Shown one piece after another: positions 63,698-64,000 of a DNA stretch of 64,000 nucleotides. The stretch comes from Cocleimonas flava (GTDB lineage Bacteria; Pseudomonadota; Gammaproteobacteria; Thiotrichales; Thiotrichaceae), in the NCBI RefSeq assembly GCF_004339015.1, contig NZ_SMFQ01000002.1, forward strand, positions 621,351 to 685,350, written 5' to 3'. Numbering within the stretch: position 1 is the stretch's first letter; the number at the start of each line of letters is the position of its first letter. The notes below the pieces were generated by a model that was given only the letters and a program-made list of their open reading frames with translations, ran no database searches and was not told the origin of the DNA. The position numbers and the translations under genes were made by a program.

Positions 63698-63712
63698 GTA
63701 AATTTTTGTAAT
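63698..63712 (-). promoter_or_regulatory. ATTAC-N5-TTTAC box upstream of cytochrome c'
   Basis: On the gene strand it reads ATTAC-AAAAA-TTTAC, 74 bp before the start. It has the same spacing as the boxes at 47933 and 52334, but the AT-rich context makes chance more likely. Confidence 0.35.
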
Positions 63713-63750
63713 AAAGTAAAATACAGAAACATATCTTGCTTATTTAATCT

Positions 63751-63781
63751 AAAAAAACGCCCCTAAGTAGGGGGGTGCCTT
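63751..63781 (+). repeat. Dispersed G-run element, copy 18
   Basis: Exact core TAAGTAGGGGGGTG at 63764-63777, preceded by AAAAAAACGCCCC and followed by CCTTA. CCCCT and AGGGG can pair over AAGT. It lies between divergently oriented genes, where it is not a gene-end terminator. Confidence 0.88.
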
Positions 63782-63831
63782 ACAGAATATTGACCTTTAT
63801 TTTGTCTGTAACATTACAATTTTTTTGTAAC

Positions 63832-63851
63832 TTTCATATTTCTTGCACATT
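63832..63851 (+). promoter_or_regulatory. Shared 20-bp element, site 3
   Basis: CTTTCATATTTCTTGCACAT region matching the elements at 50200 and 58551, 145 bp before the next gene start. Confidence 0.45.
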
Positions 63852-63994
63852 ACCCGATTACAATTTTTGTAAAACTATAAGCACAACCAGATTTTACGGG
63901 GACACCAGGCATCAACGCTGAATAGATTTGCGGCGATTCATTTGCCGCCGCTTTTATAAAGCAATTTCATTCACTCAGAGGAGTAACAAGAAAG

Positions 63995-64000
63995 ATGAAT
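63995..64000 (+). CDS. Start of a next gene, cut by the window end
   Basis: An ATG at 63995 follows a GAGGAG ribosome binding site about 11 bases upstream. Only two codons (Met-Asn) are visible. Confidence 0.5.

Larger units (their letters stand above)
63625..63994. promoter_or_regulatory. Regulatory region between cytochrome c' and the next gene
   Basis: This 370-bp region holds a GTAAA-N5-GTAAT box (63698-63712), dispersed element copy 18, shared element site 3 (63832-63851) and a GCGGC/GCCGC hairpin (63930-63948) before the next start. Confidence 0.55.

Noticed and set aside
2108-63781. G-run element as a G-quadruplex
   Set aside because: Each copy has a single run of 6-7 Gs, so an intramolecular quadruplex of four runs cannot form.
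1-64000. tRNA, rRNA, insertion sequence or integrase
   Set aside because: I looked for cloverleaf-like arms with CCA ends, rRNA-like blocks and transposase motifs and recognised none.

Overview
The window is a low-GC chromosomal segment of a gammaproteobacterium that probably oxidises reduced sulfur. The gammaproteobacterial call rests on the uppS-frr-pyrH-tsf-rpsB / map core, cbpA-cbpM, dbpA, a UspE-like tandem stress protein, DUF2058 and mtfA. The sulfur call rests on a complete soxB beside a TtrS/TtrR-like two-component system. No rRNA, tRNA, CRISPR array, insertion sequence or prophage was recognised. The genus cannot be fixed from the sequence alone.

Layout. 0-5.4 kb: translation and nucleotide core genes on the minus strand (uppS partial, frr, pyrH, tsf, rpsB with an unusual C-terminal helix-hairpin-helix tail), with map divergent. 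5.8-9.7 kb: a degenerate DEAD-box-like protein with a disordered Asn-rich tail, a ClsB-type cardiolipin synthase and MtfA. 9.8-20.2 kb: a long minus-strand run of stress and salvage genes (APH/AAA fusion, PRPP synthetase-like protein, AMP/thymidine phosphorylase, FMN reductase, beta-CASP RNase, host-attachment-family protein, Usp, LonB-like protease, DksA-type zinc finger). 20.4-22.7 kb: EEP hydrolase, then cbpA-cbpM. 23-28.8 kb: diheme cytochrome, TtrR/TtrS-like pair and divergent soxB. 28.9-34.6 kb: small periplasmic proteins, dbpA, Usp, a DMT transporter and DUF2058. 34.9-41.4 kb: a DctPQM TRAP transporter, a LysR regulator, a GMC oxidoreductase and a VOC protein, probably uptake and oxidation of an unidentified compound. 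41.5-45.7 kb: a small membrane protein, a DMT transporter, an NAD-kinase-like protein and an SPFH protein, divergent from an NrtR-type Nudix regulator, with three TGTC-N5-GACA palindromes between them. 46-47.8 kb: Dps and a ferric-reductase-like flavocytochrome. 48-64 kb: an envelope/secretome region with two YHYH proteins, two paralogous acidic DUF3060-like lipoproteins, a small barrel, a MacAB-TolC-type exporter, a CotH-type kinase with a (DTS)14 tract, an EF-hand protein with a predicted mature N-terminal His, a cytochrome b561 and a cytochrome c'.

The most unusual feature is a dispersed element of about 30 bp with core TAAGTAGGGGGGTG. It occurs about 18 times on both strands. Fifteen copies are intergenic, mostly at gene 3' ends, and three lie in frame inside conserved protein domains. 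That pattern resembles a DNA-uptake-sequence-like or terminator-associated signal. The 48-63 kb module is the best candidate for an undescribed biochemical system. It appears to share regulatory elements (TTTAC-N5-TTTAC boxes and a TTGCACATT-containing element).
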